Shown piece after piece: positions 18,180-26,051 of a stretch of DNA of 39,257 bases. The notes beneath the pieces are model-generated. The model made no database searches. It worked only from the letters and a program-made list of their open reading frames with translations, and was not told where the DNA came from. The translations under genes and the position numbers were made by a program. Position 1 is the stretch's first letter. Each line of letters opens with the position of its first letter. Origin of the DNA: CAZPGL01 sp964586175 (GTDB taxonomy: Bacteria; Actinomycetota; Acidimicrobiia; Acidimicrobiales; MedAcidi-G1); the NCBI GenBank assembly GCA_964586175.1, contig CAZPGL010000019.1, positions 1 through 39,257 on the forward strand, written 5' to 3'.

Positions 18180-18995
18180 ATGTCTGCCCCCGACCCCCAC
18201 CCCACCGGCGTCGACCGCATCGAGGTCGGCGAACCGATCGCCATCCCGGCCCAACGGTCGCTGGTCGTCCCCATGTACTGCGAACGCGAGCGCATCGGCA
18301 CCACCCTCGAACAGCTGGCCGGATCACCGCTCGACGACCCCGGCGTCCACATCCTGCTCGTCGACGACGGCAGCACCGACGACACCGTCACCGTCGCCGT
18401 GGCCGCCGCCGAACGGCTCCGCCTGGGCCTCAGCGTGCTGGCCTGTCCCGTCAACCGGGGCAAGGGCGCCGCGGTACGCACCGGCATGCTGGCCGCCACG
18501 GCACCGGCCGTGGTGTTCGTAGACGCCGACCTGTCCACCGGCGTCGACGACGTCGTCCGCTGCTTCGAAGCCGTCGAGGACGGCACCGCTGACGTGGTGT
18601 ACGCCGACCGGTCCCTCGCCGGGAGTTCGATCGCCACCTCCCAACCGTGGCACCGGGTGTTCATCGGCCGGCGATTCAACGGCCTGCTGCGCCGCCTGGC
18701 CCTGACCGACGAGTTGGACACGCAGTGCGGGCTCAAGGGGTTCACCGCCGAGGCGGCGGCAACGGTCTTCGGCCGGCTCGCCACCGACGGCTACGCATTC
18801 GACGTCGAGGTCCTGGCCCTGGCCCGGCGTCACGGCCTGGAGTCCCGGCCGCTCGCCGTGACGTGGTCCCATGTCGAGGACAGTCGTGTACGCCCGGTCG
18901 CCGACGGCTTCCGGATGCTGCTCGACGCCCTGGCCATCCGACGGCGGCTCCGACGCCCAGCCAGCCCTTCTCCGGGCAACCAGGACACGCCGTGA
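18180..18995 (+). CDS. Family 2 glycosyltransferase, polyprenyl-phosphate sugar synthase-like
   Basis: A 271-residue GT-A enzyme like Alg5/DPM1 polyprenyl-phosphate glycosyltransferases. It has VDDGSTDDT (61-69), the DxD motif VDADLS (114-119) and the acceptor-domain signature DTQCGLKGF (180-188) with AFDVEVL. Such enzymes move a hexose from a nucleotide sugar to polyprenyl phosphate, making donors for GT-C enzymes outside the membrane. There are no C-terminal helices, as in soluble family members. ATG 18180 is chosen because similarity begins soon after; no good Shine-Dalgarno is visible. The stop overlaps the methyltransferase start as GTGA. Confidence 0.88.
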   Translation: MSAPDPHPTGVDRIEVGEPIAIPAQRSLVVPMYCERERIGTTLEQLAGSPLDDPGVHILLVDDGSTDDTVTVAVAAAERLRLGLSVLACPVNRGKGAAVRTGMLAATAPAVVFVDADLSTGVDDVVRCFEAVEDGTADVVYADRSLAGSSIATSQPWHRVFIGRRFNGLLRRLALTDELDTQCGLKGFTAEAAATVFGRLATDGYAFDVEVLALARRHGLESRPLAVTWSHVEDSRVRPVADGFRMLLDALAIRRRLRRPASPSPGNQDTP

Positions 18996-19738
18996 CCGAC
19001 GCCCCCAACGGCACCGGCCTGACCCGCTTCCGGAAGATGTGGCGGCTGTTCCGCAACGAACGCCACGATCCGGCGCCCTTCTACCGGGCGCTCGGTGCGG
19101 AGACGGCGCTGGACCTGGATCGACGTCACGGCCTCGGCGGCAGCCGGGTGCTCGACGTGGGATGCGGGCCCGGCTGGTACGTCGAAGCCATGCGCGACAA
19201 GGGCGCCACGGTCACCGGCATCGAGTACGGCGCCGATCCCCTCCTGCGGGCCGATCCGCCGATTCCCGGCCTGGCCCGGGGCGACGCCACCCGACTGTCC
19301 TTCGCCGACGGCACGTTCGACGGCGTGTTCTGCTCCAACATGCTCGAACACGTCGAGGACACCAAGGCGGTGGTCGACGAGTTGGTGCGGGTGCTGCGAC
19401 CCGGCGGCTGGTGCTACCTGTCGTGGACCAACTGGTACTCACCGCATGGCGGCCACAACATGAACCCGTACCAGTACCTCGGGCCCACACGGGGCCCCCG
19501 GCTCTACGAGCGCCGCCACGGTCCGCCACCCGACAACCGATTCGGCGAGGGCCTGTTCGCCGTACACATCGGCCCCACCCTCCGGCTGCTGCGCAGCCAC
19601 CCAGGCCTCACCGTCGACCGGGTCGAACCCCGCTACTGGCCGTGGGCCAGGCCCATCGTCGCTGTCCCCGTCCTGCGGGAGTTCCTGACCTGGAACTGCG
19701 TGGTGCGCTTCACCCGTGGTAGCGCCGCGGGATCCTGA
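18992..19738 (+). CDS. Class I SAM-dependent methyltransferase
   Basis: A 248-residue Rossmann-fold methyltransferase. Motif I is VLDVGCGPG (53-61), the acidic residue after strand 2 is in GIEYGAD, and CSNMLEHVEDT followed by VLRPGGW are motifs II/III of the UbiE/type-11 group. The region after the core (NWYSPHGGHNMNPYQYLG) is rich in aromatic residues and probably binds the acceptor. GTG 18992 overlaps the GT2 stop as GTGA. Neighbours suggest a glycan or lipid-linked sugar substrate. Its 3' end overlaps the 3' end of alr by 29 bp on the opposite strand. Confidence 0.87.
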   Translation: MTDAPNGTGLTRFRKMWRLFRNERHDPAPFYRALGAETALDLDRRHGLGGSRVLDVGCGPGWYVEAMRDKGATVTGIEYGADPLLRADPPIPGLARGDATRLSFADGTFDGVFCSNMLEHVEDTKAVVDELVRVLRPGGWCYLSWTNWYSPHGGHNMNPYQYLGPTRGPRLYERRHGPPPDNRFGEGLFAVHIGPTLRLLRSHPGLTVDRVEPRYWPWARPIVAVPVLREFLTWNCVVRFTRGSAAGS

Positions 19739-20810
19739 CCCCCAACGACGTCAACACCTCGTAGCCGATGGTCCCCACGAGTTGGGCCACCTCGGGCACC
19801 CGGAGCGTCTCGTCGCCCTGGCTGCCGAGCAGCACGACCTCGTCGCCGACCTGCACCCCGTCGTCGACCTCGACCACCATCTGGTCCATGGTGACGACAC
19901 CGCGTATCGGACGACGCTGCCCCCCGATGAGCACCACACCACCGTCCCACCATCCCCGGGCGATGCCGTCGGCGTAGCCGATGGGCACGGTGGCCAACCG
20001 GGTCAGCCGGTCGGCGGTCCACCGGTGGCTGTACGACACGCCCTCACCGGCCTCGACCTCCTGGAGATGGGCCACCTCGCTGCGGAGACGAGCCGCCGGC
20101 CGCAGGCCCAGATCGGCGCACTGGTCGCGGAAGGGCGCCGCCGGCTCGACGCCGTAGATGCCGATGCCGGTCCGCACCATGGTGCGGTGGGCGCCCGGCC
20201 GGCTGAGGGTGGTCGCCGTGTTGGCGGCGTGCACGATCGACGGCCGGTGGCCGGCGGCTGCCAGGTCGGCCAGCACGGCGTCGAATCGGTCCAGCTGGGT
20301 TTCGTTGAACGGGTCGTCGGGCCGGTCGGCCACCGCCAGGTGGGTCATGAGACCCTCCAACACGAGGCCGGCCCCGGCCAGATGGTCGGCCAGGGCCACG
20401 GCCTGCGGTGGGCGGGCCCCGACCCGGTGCATACCGGTGTCGATCTTGAGATGCACCGGAGCACCGGGGGCCGCGGCGGCGAAGGCGTCGATGCCGGCGG
20501 TCGTGTACACGGTCGGCCGCACCCCGCCGAGGGCGGCGACGTCAGCCATCTCGCCGGGCCGCGGTTCGGAGAACAGCAGGATCGGAACGTCCAGCCCGGC
20601 GGCCCGCAACTCCGCCGCCTCGTCGACCAAGGCCACGCCCAGCCAGCGGGCCCCGGCCTCGACGGCGGCCAGGGCGACGGCCGTCGCACCGTGGCCGTAG
20701 GCGTTGGCCTTGACGACGGCACACAGGTCACCGCCAGGCACCAGCCCCGACAGCACACCCACGTTGTGGCGGATGGCGCCCAGGTCGATGTCGCACCAGG
20801 TGGGACGCAT
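19710..20810 (-). CDS. alr: Alanine racemase
   Basis: Interconverts L- and D-alanine with PLP to supply D-Ala for peptidoglycan. The 366-residue protein has the PLP lysine at Lys34 in VVKANAYGHGA. The second catalytic base is the Tyr in GVSYSHRWTA, and GYADGIARG follows. The C-terminal beta domain is complete. ATG 20810 overlaps the nnr stop by one base (TGATG). It closes the glmM-glmS-acpS-nnr-alr group. Confidence 0.97.
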   Translation of the reverse strand: MRPTWCDIDLGAIRHNVGVLSGLVPGGDLCAVVKANAYGHGATAVALAAVEAGARWLGVALVDEAAELRAAGLDVPILLFSEPRPGEMADVAALGGVRPTVYTTAGIDAFAAAAPGAPVHLKIDTGMHRVGARPPQAVALADHLAGAGLVLEGLMTHLAVADRPDDPFNETQLDRFDAVLADLAAAGHRPSIVHAANTATTLSRPGAHRTMVRTGIGIYGVEPAAPFRDQCADLGLRPAARLRSEVAHLQEVEAGEGVSYSHRWTADRLTRLATVPIGYADGIARGWWDGGVVLIGGQRRPIRGVVTMDQMVVEVDDGVQVGDEVVLLGSQGDETLRVPEVAQLVGTIGYEVLTSLGVRIPRRYHG

Positions 20811-22147
20811 CAGCGTCCCCGTCGATCGTCGATTCCCATGGCCACCATGATGCCCGGCAGATCCCGGTCCAGGTCACCAGCGACCACACCGGTGGCCGGC
20901 AGGTCGTCGAGGAGGGCACCGTGGACCACCACGGCGGCCGACGCGGCGTCGAATGGTTCGGCCCCCCTGGCCAGGAAGCCACCGATGATCCCGGCCAGCA
21001 CGTCACCGCTGCCCGCCGTGGCCAGCCGCTGGTCGCCGCACCGGGCGATCCGCACCAGACCCCCCGGTGCGGCCACCACGGTGGTCGGACCCTTCAACAA
21101 CACCACGGCCCCCGCAGTAGCCGCCAGCGACCGCGCCGCGGCGATCCGGTCGTCGCCCGGCGACCCCCCGGCCAGGTGGGCGAACTCGCCGTCGTGCGGG
21201 GTGAGAACAGCGGGCGTGCGGCGTCCGGCGAGGACCGCGACGTCCACGATGGCCCGCAGGCCGTCGCCGTCGACGACCAGCGGCCGGTCGACCCCGGCCG
21301 CGACCCGCCGGACGGCCTCGGCCGGGGTGGCGCCCAGGCCGGGTCCGACCACCAGCGAGGCGAAACGGTCGGCGTCGGCCAGGTCGAGGTCGGGGTTCAG
21401 CGGATGCTCGACCACCTCCAGGGGCGCTTCAGCGGCGGCTCCTCCCGGCACCGAGAGCCTCACGTACCCGGCGCCCGAGCGCTGTGCGGCCCGGGCGGCC
21501 AGCACGGCGGCTCCGGTCATGCCCGGACTGCCGGCGACCACCCAGCAGGCGTGGTCCCATTTGTGGGCGTCGGCGGGACGTCCCGGTACCAGCGCGGCCA
21601 CGTCGGTCCACTCGACCTCGGCGATGGTCGACGACGACACGTCCAGCCCGATGTCGGCCAGCACGACCTCCCCGCACCACGCCGGGCCGTCGCCGAGCAG
21701 GTGGCCGGGCTTGAGGGCGGCGAAGGTCACCGTCCGTGCCGCCCGGGCAGGCCGGCCGAGACGCCGGCCGGTGAGCCCGTCGATCCCCGACGGCAGGTCG
21801 ACGGCCAGCACGTCGGCATCGGTGGCCGGCGCTTCGTATGGCCGGCCCAGGCCGGTCCCGTAGGCGGCGTCGACGACCAGGTCGACGTCGTCAAGTCGGG
21901 CCGGGGCCTCGGCGGCGTCGATCACGGCGACGCGGATGCCGGCCTCGGCGAGCAGCCGGGCCGCCACCCGTCCGTCGGCACCGTTGCTGCCCTTCCCGGC
22001 GACGACGGCCACCGATCGGCGGCCCGCCAACAGGTCGATGGCGGCTGTAGCCACCGCCGTCCCGGCCCGTTCGACCAGCTCTTCGACCGACACGCCGGCG
22101 GCCTCGTCGATGGCGGCCATCTCGCCCGGGGTGACGATCGGACGCAC
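20810..22147 (-). CDS. nnr: Bifunctional NAD(P)HX epimerase/dehydratase
   Basis: Repairs hydrated NAD(P)H. The 445-residue protein joins an N-terminal epimerase (about 1-200; GKGSNGADGRVAARLL and AVDLPSGIDG) to a C-terminal ADP-dependent dehydratase of ribokinase-like fold (VLTPHDGEF, LLKGPTTVV, and the catalytic GSGDVLAGIIGGFLARG). GTG 22147 is chosen because GAGGT lies about 8 nt upstream and the N-terminus then fits the family. It lies 11 bp after acpS. Confidence 0.95.
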   Translation of the reverse strand: MRPIVTPGEMAAIDEAAGVSVEELVERAGTAVATAAIDLLAGRRSVAVVAGKGSNGADGRVAARLLAEAGIRVAVIDAAEAPARLDDVDLVVDAAYGTGLGRPYEAPATDADVLAVDLPSGIDGLTGRRLGRPARAARTVTFAALKPGHLLGDGPAWCGEVVLADIGLDVSSSTIAEVEWTDVAALVPGRPADAHKWDHACWVVAGSPGMTGAAVLAARAAQRSGAGYVRLSVPGGAAAEAPLEVVEHPLNPDLDLADADRFASLVVGPGLGATPAEAVRRVAAGVDRPLVVDGDGLRAIVDVAVLAGRRTPAVLTPHDGEFAHLAGGSPGDDRIAAARSLAATAGAVVLLKGPTTVVAAPGGLVRIARCGDQRLATAGSGDVLAGIIGGFLARGAEPFDAASAAVVVHGALLDDLPATGVVAGDLDRDLPGIMVAMGIDDRRGR

Positions 22148-22158
22148 GGACGGTGACC

Positions 22159-22524
22159 TCAGAGGGCGACGGCGGTGGCCATGGCCAGGCCGTCGGTGTG
22201 GCTGAGGGTGAGCAGCCAACGGGTCACCCCGGCGGCCTGCGCCGCCTCAGCGGCCGTGCCGTGCAGGACCAGGCCCGGCTGGCCCGACGGCTCCCTCGTC
22301 ACCTCGATGTCGTACATCGCCGCCCCGCCGAGGCCGAGGCCCAGCGCCTTGAGCACGGCCTCCTTGGCCGCGAACCGGGCCGCGTACCGTTCGGTCGGAT
22401 CGTGGCGCAGGTCCGCGTAGGACCGCTCCCCGTCGCGGAACAGCCGCTGGCGCAGGCCCGGCGTCCGTTCCAGGGACCGCCGGAACCGGTCGATGTCGAC
22501 CAGGTCGGTGCCGATACCGATCAC
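22159..22524 (-). CDS. acpS: Holo-[acyl-carrier-protein] synthase
   Basis: Transfers phosphopantetheine from CoA to acyl carrier protein. The 121-residue protein has the two family motifs, GIGTDLVDIDRF at the N-terminus with the metal-binding Asp and FAAKEAVLKALG with the Glu and Lys. GTG 22524 overlaps the glmS stop as GTGA. Length is typical for the AcpS trimer. Confidence 0.96.
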   Translation of the reverse strand: MIGIGTDLVDIDRFRRSLERTPGLRQRLFRDGERSYADLRHDPTERYAARFAAKEAVLKALGLGLGGAAMYDIEVTREPSGQPGLVLHGTAAEAAQAAGVTRWLLTLSHTDGLAMATAVAL

Positions 22525-25500
22525 GACCGCAGCCGGTCGGCGATGGCCCCCACCGGTTCGACGAGGAGGTCCTCGACGGGTAGGCCGCTGAGCAGATCGT
22601 CGCGCAGGGTGGGTTCGGTCTCGCACACCGCGTCGCGGATCTCGTCGTAGCGGTCGTGGTAGCCCTGCAGGACACCGCGCAGCACGTCGGCACCGAGGCG
22701 GTCGGCCACCACGACGTGCAGCAGGGTCAGCCCCACGGCTTCGGCATCCTTGACTTCGGGCACCAACACGAGGGTGCGGCCGTCCCTGACCCCTCGGGTG
22801 ACGAGCACCTTGCGCTCGATGGCCACCCGATGCTTGGTGCCGCGCAGCACCGGGTCGCGGTCGGTGCGGGACACGATGCCGGTTGACACGCCGCCCCGAT
22901 CGACGATGGCCGTCGTCGGGGTACCGGAGTCGAGCCCGTCGATGCGGTACCTGGTGAAGCCCACGACGTCGACGACCGCCGGATCCAGGTCGGCGAGCAG
23001 CCGCAGGGTGCGGTAGCTGAGCCGGTCACGCGGCGACCCGGCGTCGATGACCGCCCGGGCCAGCCGAGCTTCGAGCAGGGTTTCGTCGGTGCGGGAGATG
23101 CCGACGGTCACCGTCTTGGCCTGATGCTTGATGGCGTCGATGGGGCGAGTCAGTTCCTCGATGGCCACCGTGAGGGCTGCGGCGAGGTCGTCGAGCACCA
23201 ACGCCGGGGTGCCGACCCGGCCGAACTCCCGCTGGTACGAGTCGAGGGGGACGTCACCGACGGCGTACCGGAACAGGCTGGCCAGGCGCACCGCGGTCGA
23301 GGCCTCGAGATGGCCGTTGAGGCGGCCCGACCGTAGTTCGTCGGCGAAGCGGGACGCCACGGGTGCCAGCTCACTGCGGACCTCGGCGATCGTGTCGTCG
23401 GCCGGACCGGCATCGGATCCGGTCTCGGAGAGCGCCACCGCCGCGTGCTCGATCGCCGCGTGGGCGACACGCAGCGGATCGGCCTGGGCGTCGATGGCCC
23501 GGGCCGCCTCGTAGCCGAACAGGTGGCCCACCATGGCCGCCGGCAGGAACGCCAACCGCGGGTGCACGGCAGGCACGGTCACCGTGTCGAGGGCGTCGCC
23601 GAACCGACCCGTGCCCTCGTCGAGGACGACGATGGGAGCCGCCTTGTGGGCCCGGTAGATGGCGACCTCCTTGGCGACGTCGTCGGCAGTGGACCCGACC
23701 AGACCGGTTGCGCACACCAGGATCAACGGTTCGGACGAGAGGTCGATGTGCTTCTTGTCCTCGGTGGCGTCGCTGGCGATGGACTTGTAACACAGCTCGG
23801 ACAACTTGATCCGGATCTCGCGGGCGGCGACCAGGTTGCCGCCGCTGCCGACCACGGCCCAGTGCCGTCGTGGCGGCGCGTGACGGCCGGCCACGACACC
23901 GATGTGGGTCCGTCGGGCCAGCACCTGCTCCATGACCTCGGGCAGGCTGCGTAGGCCGGACAGCAACGCCTGGCGGTCCGGAGCGCCGTCGACCCCCATG
24001 GCATCGGCCATCGCCGCGGCCAACAGGAACCCGGCGGTCGCCTGGGCGTAGAAGGCCTTGGTGGAGGCCACGCTCATCTCCACGTCCCGACCGTCGGAGG
24101 TGTAGAGCACGCCGTCGGCCCGATCGGTGAGATCGCTGTTGCGCCGGTTCACGATGGCCACGACCCTCGCTCCCCGGGACCGGACGAGATCGACGGTGCG
24201 GTTGGTGTCGGTCGTGGTGCCCGACTGGCTGATGGCAACGACACAGGTGTCGGACATGTCGGGTCGCAGCCCGAAGCCGGACAACTCGGTCGCCGGTGAC
24301 ACCTCGACCCGCACACCGTGGTGGCCGATCTCGGCTTCGATGGCAGCGGCGACCGCTTCGCCGGCTACCGCGGCCGTGCCCTGCCCGATGACGACGACCC
24401 TGCCGATGCAGCCGGCGGCCAGCGCGTCCCGCAACTCGTCGTTGAGGGTGCCCGAACCCAGGTGGACGTCGATGCCGCCGTCGGGCCGATCCACGAGATG
24501 GCCGCGCAGCGTCGACCGCACCGAGTTCGGCGACTCGCCGATCTCCTTGAGCAGGTAATGCGGGTGGTCACCCCGGTCGATGTCCCGGGTGGTGATCTCG
24601 GCCCGGGTGAGGTGGCTGGCGTCGACAGGCAACGGACGCTCGTCGAAGGACCACCGGGTGATGCCGTCGACGGTTCCGGCCAGCCGGCCGTCCAGCTCGA
24701 CGACCTGACCCCTGCTCACAATCGGGTTTACGGCATCGGCCGGGGTCTCGCCGTCCATGCGCAGATAGGTGTCGGCCACCTCGACCACACCGTAAGGCTC
24801 GCTGGCCACGACGAACGCGTCGTCGGCCAGACCGACGTAGAGGGCCTGGCCGCTCCCCCGCAGCGACAGCAGCAGGCGATCCGGGGTGGCGCCGACCGAC
24901 GCCGCAATGGCCAACGAACCCTCGAAGGATCGCACGGTCCGCAGGAAGGCGGCGAGCGGTTCTTCGCCTCGGGTCAGGTAGGCGGCACACAGCCCGGGCA
25001 CGACCTTGGCGTCGGTGGTGATCTCGTCGACGACCGTGAGGCCCTCGGCGGCGGTCAGGTCGGCGTGATTGTCGACGTCGCCGTTCTGGACGGCGGTGAC
25101 GACCGGTGCCCGACCGTCGTCGGACCGCGGCGACTCGAGCGGGTGAGCGTTGGCTTCGGAGATGATGCCCACGCTGGCCCAGCGGGTGTGGCCGAGCACC
25201 GCCCCCTCGACGTCGGGCGAGGCGAGGGCTCGGGCCAGGTCGTCGTCGTGCCGCAGGGCCGCACGCAGGGCCGTGGTGTTGTCGCCCAGTTCCCCGATCT
25301 CGGCGGCCACCTTGGCTACGACGGCCAACCCTCCGTCGGGCAGTCGACGCGTCGCCCCCGACCGGTACAGCGGGTCGTCGCGGTCCACGGCGTCGACGCC
25401 ATGGCCCCACAACGAGACCTGCAGGCCGGCCGAGTCGCGACCCCGAACCTCCAGTCGGTCGATCGCCGTGAGGGCCTGCTGGATCGACAACAGCACCGCC

Positions 25501-25925
25501 AGCCCGGCCGGACTCGGCGGGTGGGTGACCGACGCCAGATCCCCCACGCCGCGGCACGTGCCGAGCCGGTCCCGGGCGACGGCCCAGGCGGCGTCGCGGA
25601 CCCGCGTCAGGTGGGCATTGCTGGCTTCGGGGTCGCCCGAACCGGCGTCCAGCGCCGACTCGACGGGTCCGAGGCTTCCGACGAGCTCGGCCATGCGGTC
25701 GTCGATGGTGGTGGCCAGGTCGGGATGCTCGAGCAGGGTACGCAGGCCCGGGACCCCGCGCAGGAGCCGGTCGGCCGATTCGAGCAACTCGGCCACATCG
25801 TCCAGCACGGCCGGGTCGGCGGTCGCCACCAGGCCGACGGCCTGGGCGATCGGGTCCATGACCTCCGCGGGGGTCGGCGGCACCCGCGTGGACGGGCGAC
25901 GCAGGACCGCGATGATGCCGCACAT
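22521..25925 (-). CDS. glmS: Oversized GlmS-like glucosamine-6-phosphate synthase (1134 aa)
   Basis: Normal GlmS (about 610 residues) makes glucosamine-6-phosphate from fructose-6-phosphate and glutamine. All its parts can be followed here: Cys2 nucleophile in MCGIIAV, RGRDSAGL (161-168), GHTRWAS (245-251), QNGDVDN, the linker HYLLKEIGESPNSV, SIS domain 1 with SQSGTTTDT (567-574) and VASTKAF, and SIS domain 2 with IKLSE (706-710) and KHIDL, matching the usual Lys/Glu/His site. Two additions are unusual: about 150 residues (8-156) inserted after the first strand, and about 310 residues (825-1134) after the normal C-terminus. ATG 25925 is preceded by AGGGAAGGG. It follows glmM and overlaps acpS by GTGA. 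Confidence 0.85.
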   Translation of the reverse strand: MCGIIAVLRRPSTRVPPTPAEVMDPIAQAVGLVATADPAVLDDVAELLESADRLLRGVPGLRTLLEHPDLATTIDDRMAELVGSLGPVESALDAGSGDPEASNAHLTRVRDAAWAVARDRLGTCRGVGDLASVTHPPSPAGLAVLLSIQQALTAIDRLEVRGRDSAGLQVSLWGHGVDAVDRDDPLYRSGATRRLPDGGLAVVAKVAAEIGELGDNTTALRAALRHDDDLARALASPDVEGAVLGHTRWASVGIISEANAHPLESPRSDDGRAPVVTAVQNGDVDNHADLTAAEGLTVVDEITTDAKVVPGLCAAYLTRGEEPLAAFLRTVRSFEGSLAIAASVGATPDRLLLSLRGSGQALYVGLADDAFVVASEPYGVVEVADTYLRMDGETPADAVNPIVSRGQVVELDGRLAGTVDGITRWSFDERPLPVDASHLTRAEITTRDIDRGDHPHYLLKEIGESPNSVRSTLRGHLVDRPDGGIDVHLGSGTLNDELRDALAAGCIGRVVVIGQGTAAVAGEAVAAAIEAEIGHHGVRVEVSPATELSGFGLRPDMSDTCVVAISQSGTTTDTNRTVDLVRSRGARVVAIVNRRNSDLTDRADGVLYTSDGRDVEMSVASTKAFYAQATAGFLLAAAMADAMGVDGAPDRQALLSGLRSLPEVMEQVLARRTHIGVVAGRHAPPRRHWAVVGSGGNLVAAREIRIKLSELCYKSIASDATEDKKHIDLSSEPLILVCATGLVGSTADDVAKEVAIYRAHKAAPIVVLDEGTGRFGDALDTVTVPAVHPRLAFLPAAMVGHLFGYEAARAIDAQADPLRVAHAAIEHAAVALSETGSDAGPADDTIAEVRSELAPVASRFADELRSGRLNGHLEASTAVRLASLFRYAVGDVPLDSYQREFGRVGTPALVLDDLAAALTVAIEELTRPIDAIKHQAKTVTVGISRTDETLLEARLARAVIDAGSPRDRLSYRTLRLLADLDPAVVDVVGFTRYRIDGLDSGTPTTAIVDRGGVSTGIVSRTDRDPVLRGTKHRVAIERKVLVTRGVRDGRTLVLVPEVKDAEAVGLTLLHVVVADRLGADVLRGVLQGYHDRYDEIRDAVCETEPTLRDDLLSGLPVEDLLVEPVGAIADRLRS

Positions 25926-25951
25926 GTCGCCCTTCCCTTCTGTCGGTGCCG

Positions 25952-26051
25952 NNNNNNNNNNNNNNNNNNNNNNNNNNNNNNNNNNNNNNNNNNNNNNNNN
26001 NNNNNNNNNNNNNNNNNNNNNNNNNNNNNNNNNNNNNNNNNNNNNNNNNNN
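25952..26051. other. Assembly gap of 100 N
   Basis: Exactly 100 unknown bases, the usual placeholder for a scaffold gap of unknown length. It hides the last codons and stop of glmM and the start of the glmM-glmS spacer. Confidence 0.98.

Noticed and set aside
10667..19738. Genomic island or prophage
   Set aside because: No integrase, transposase, tRNA or direct repeats at the borders, and composition matches the flanks.
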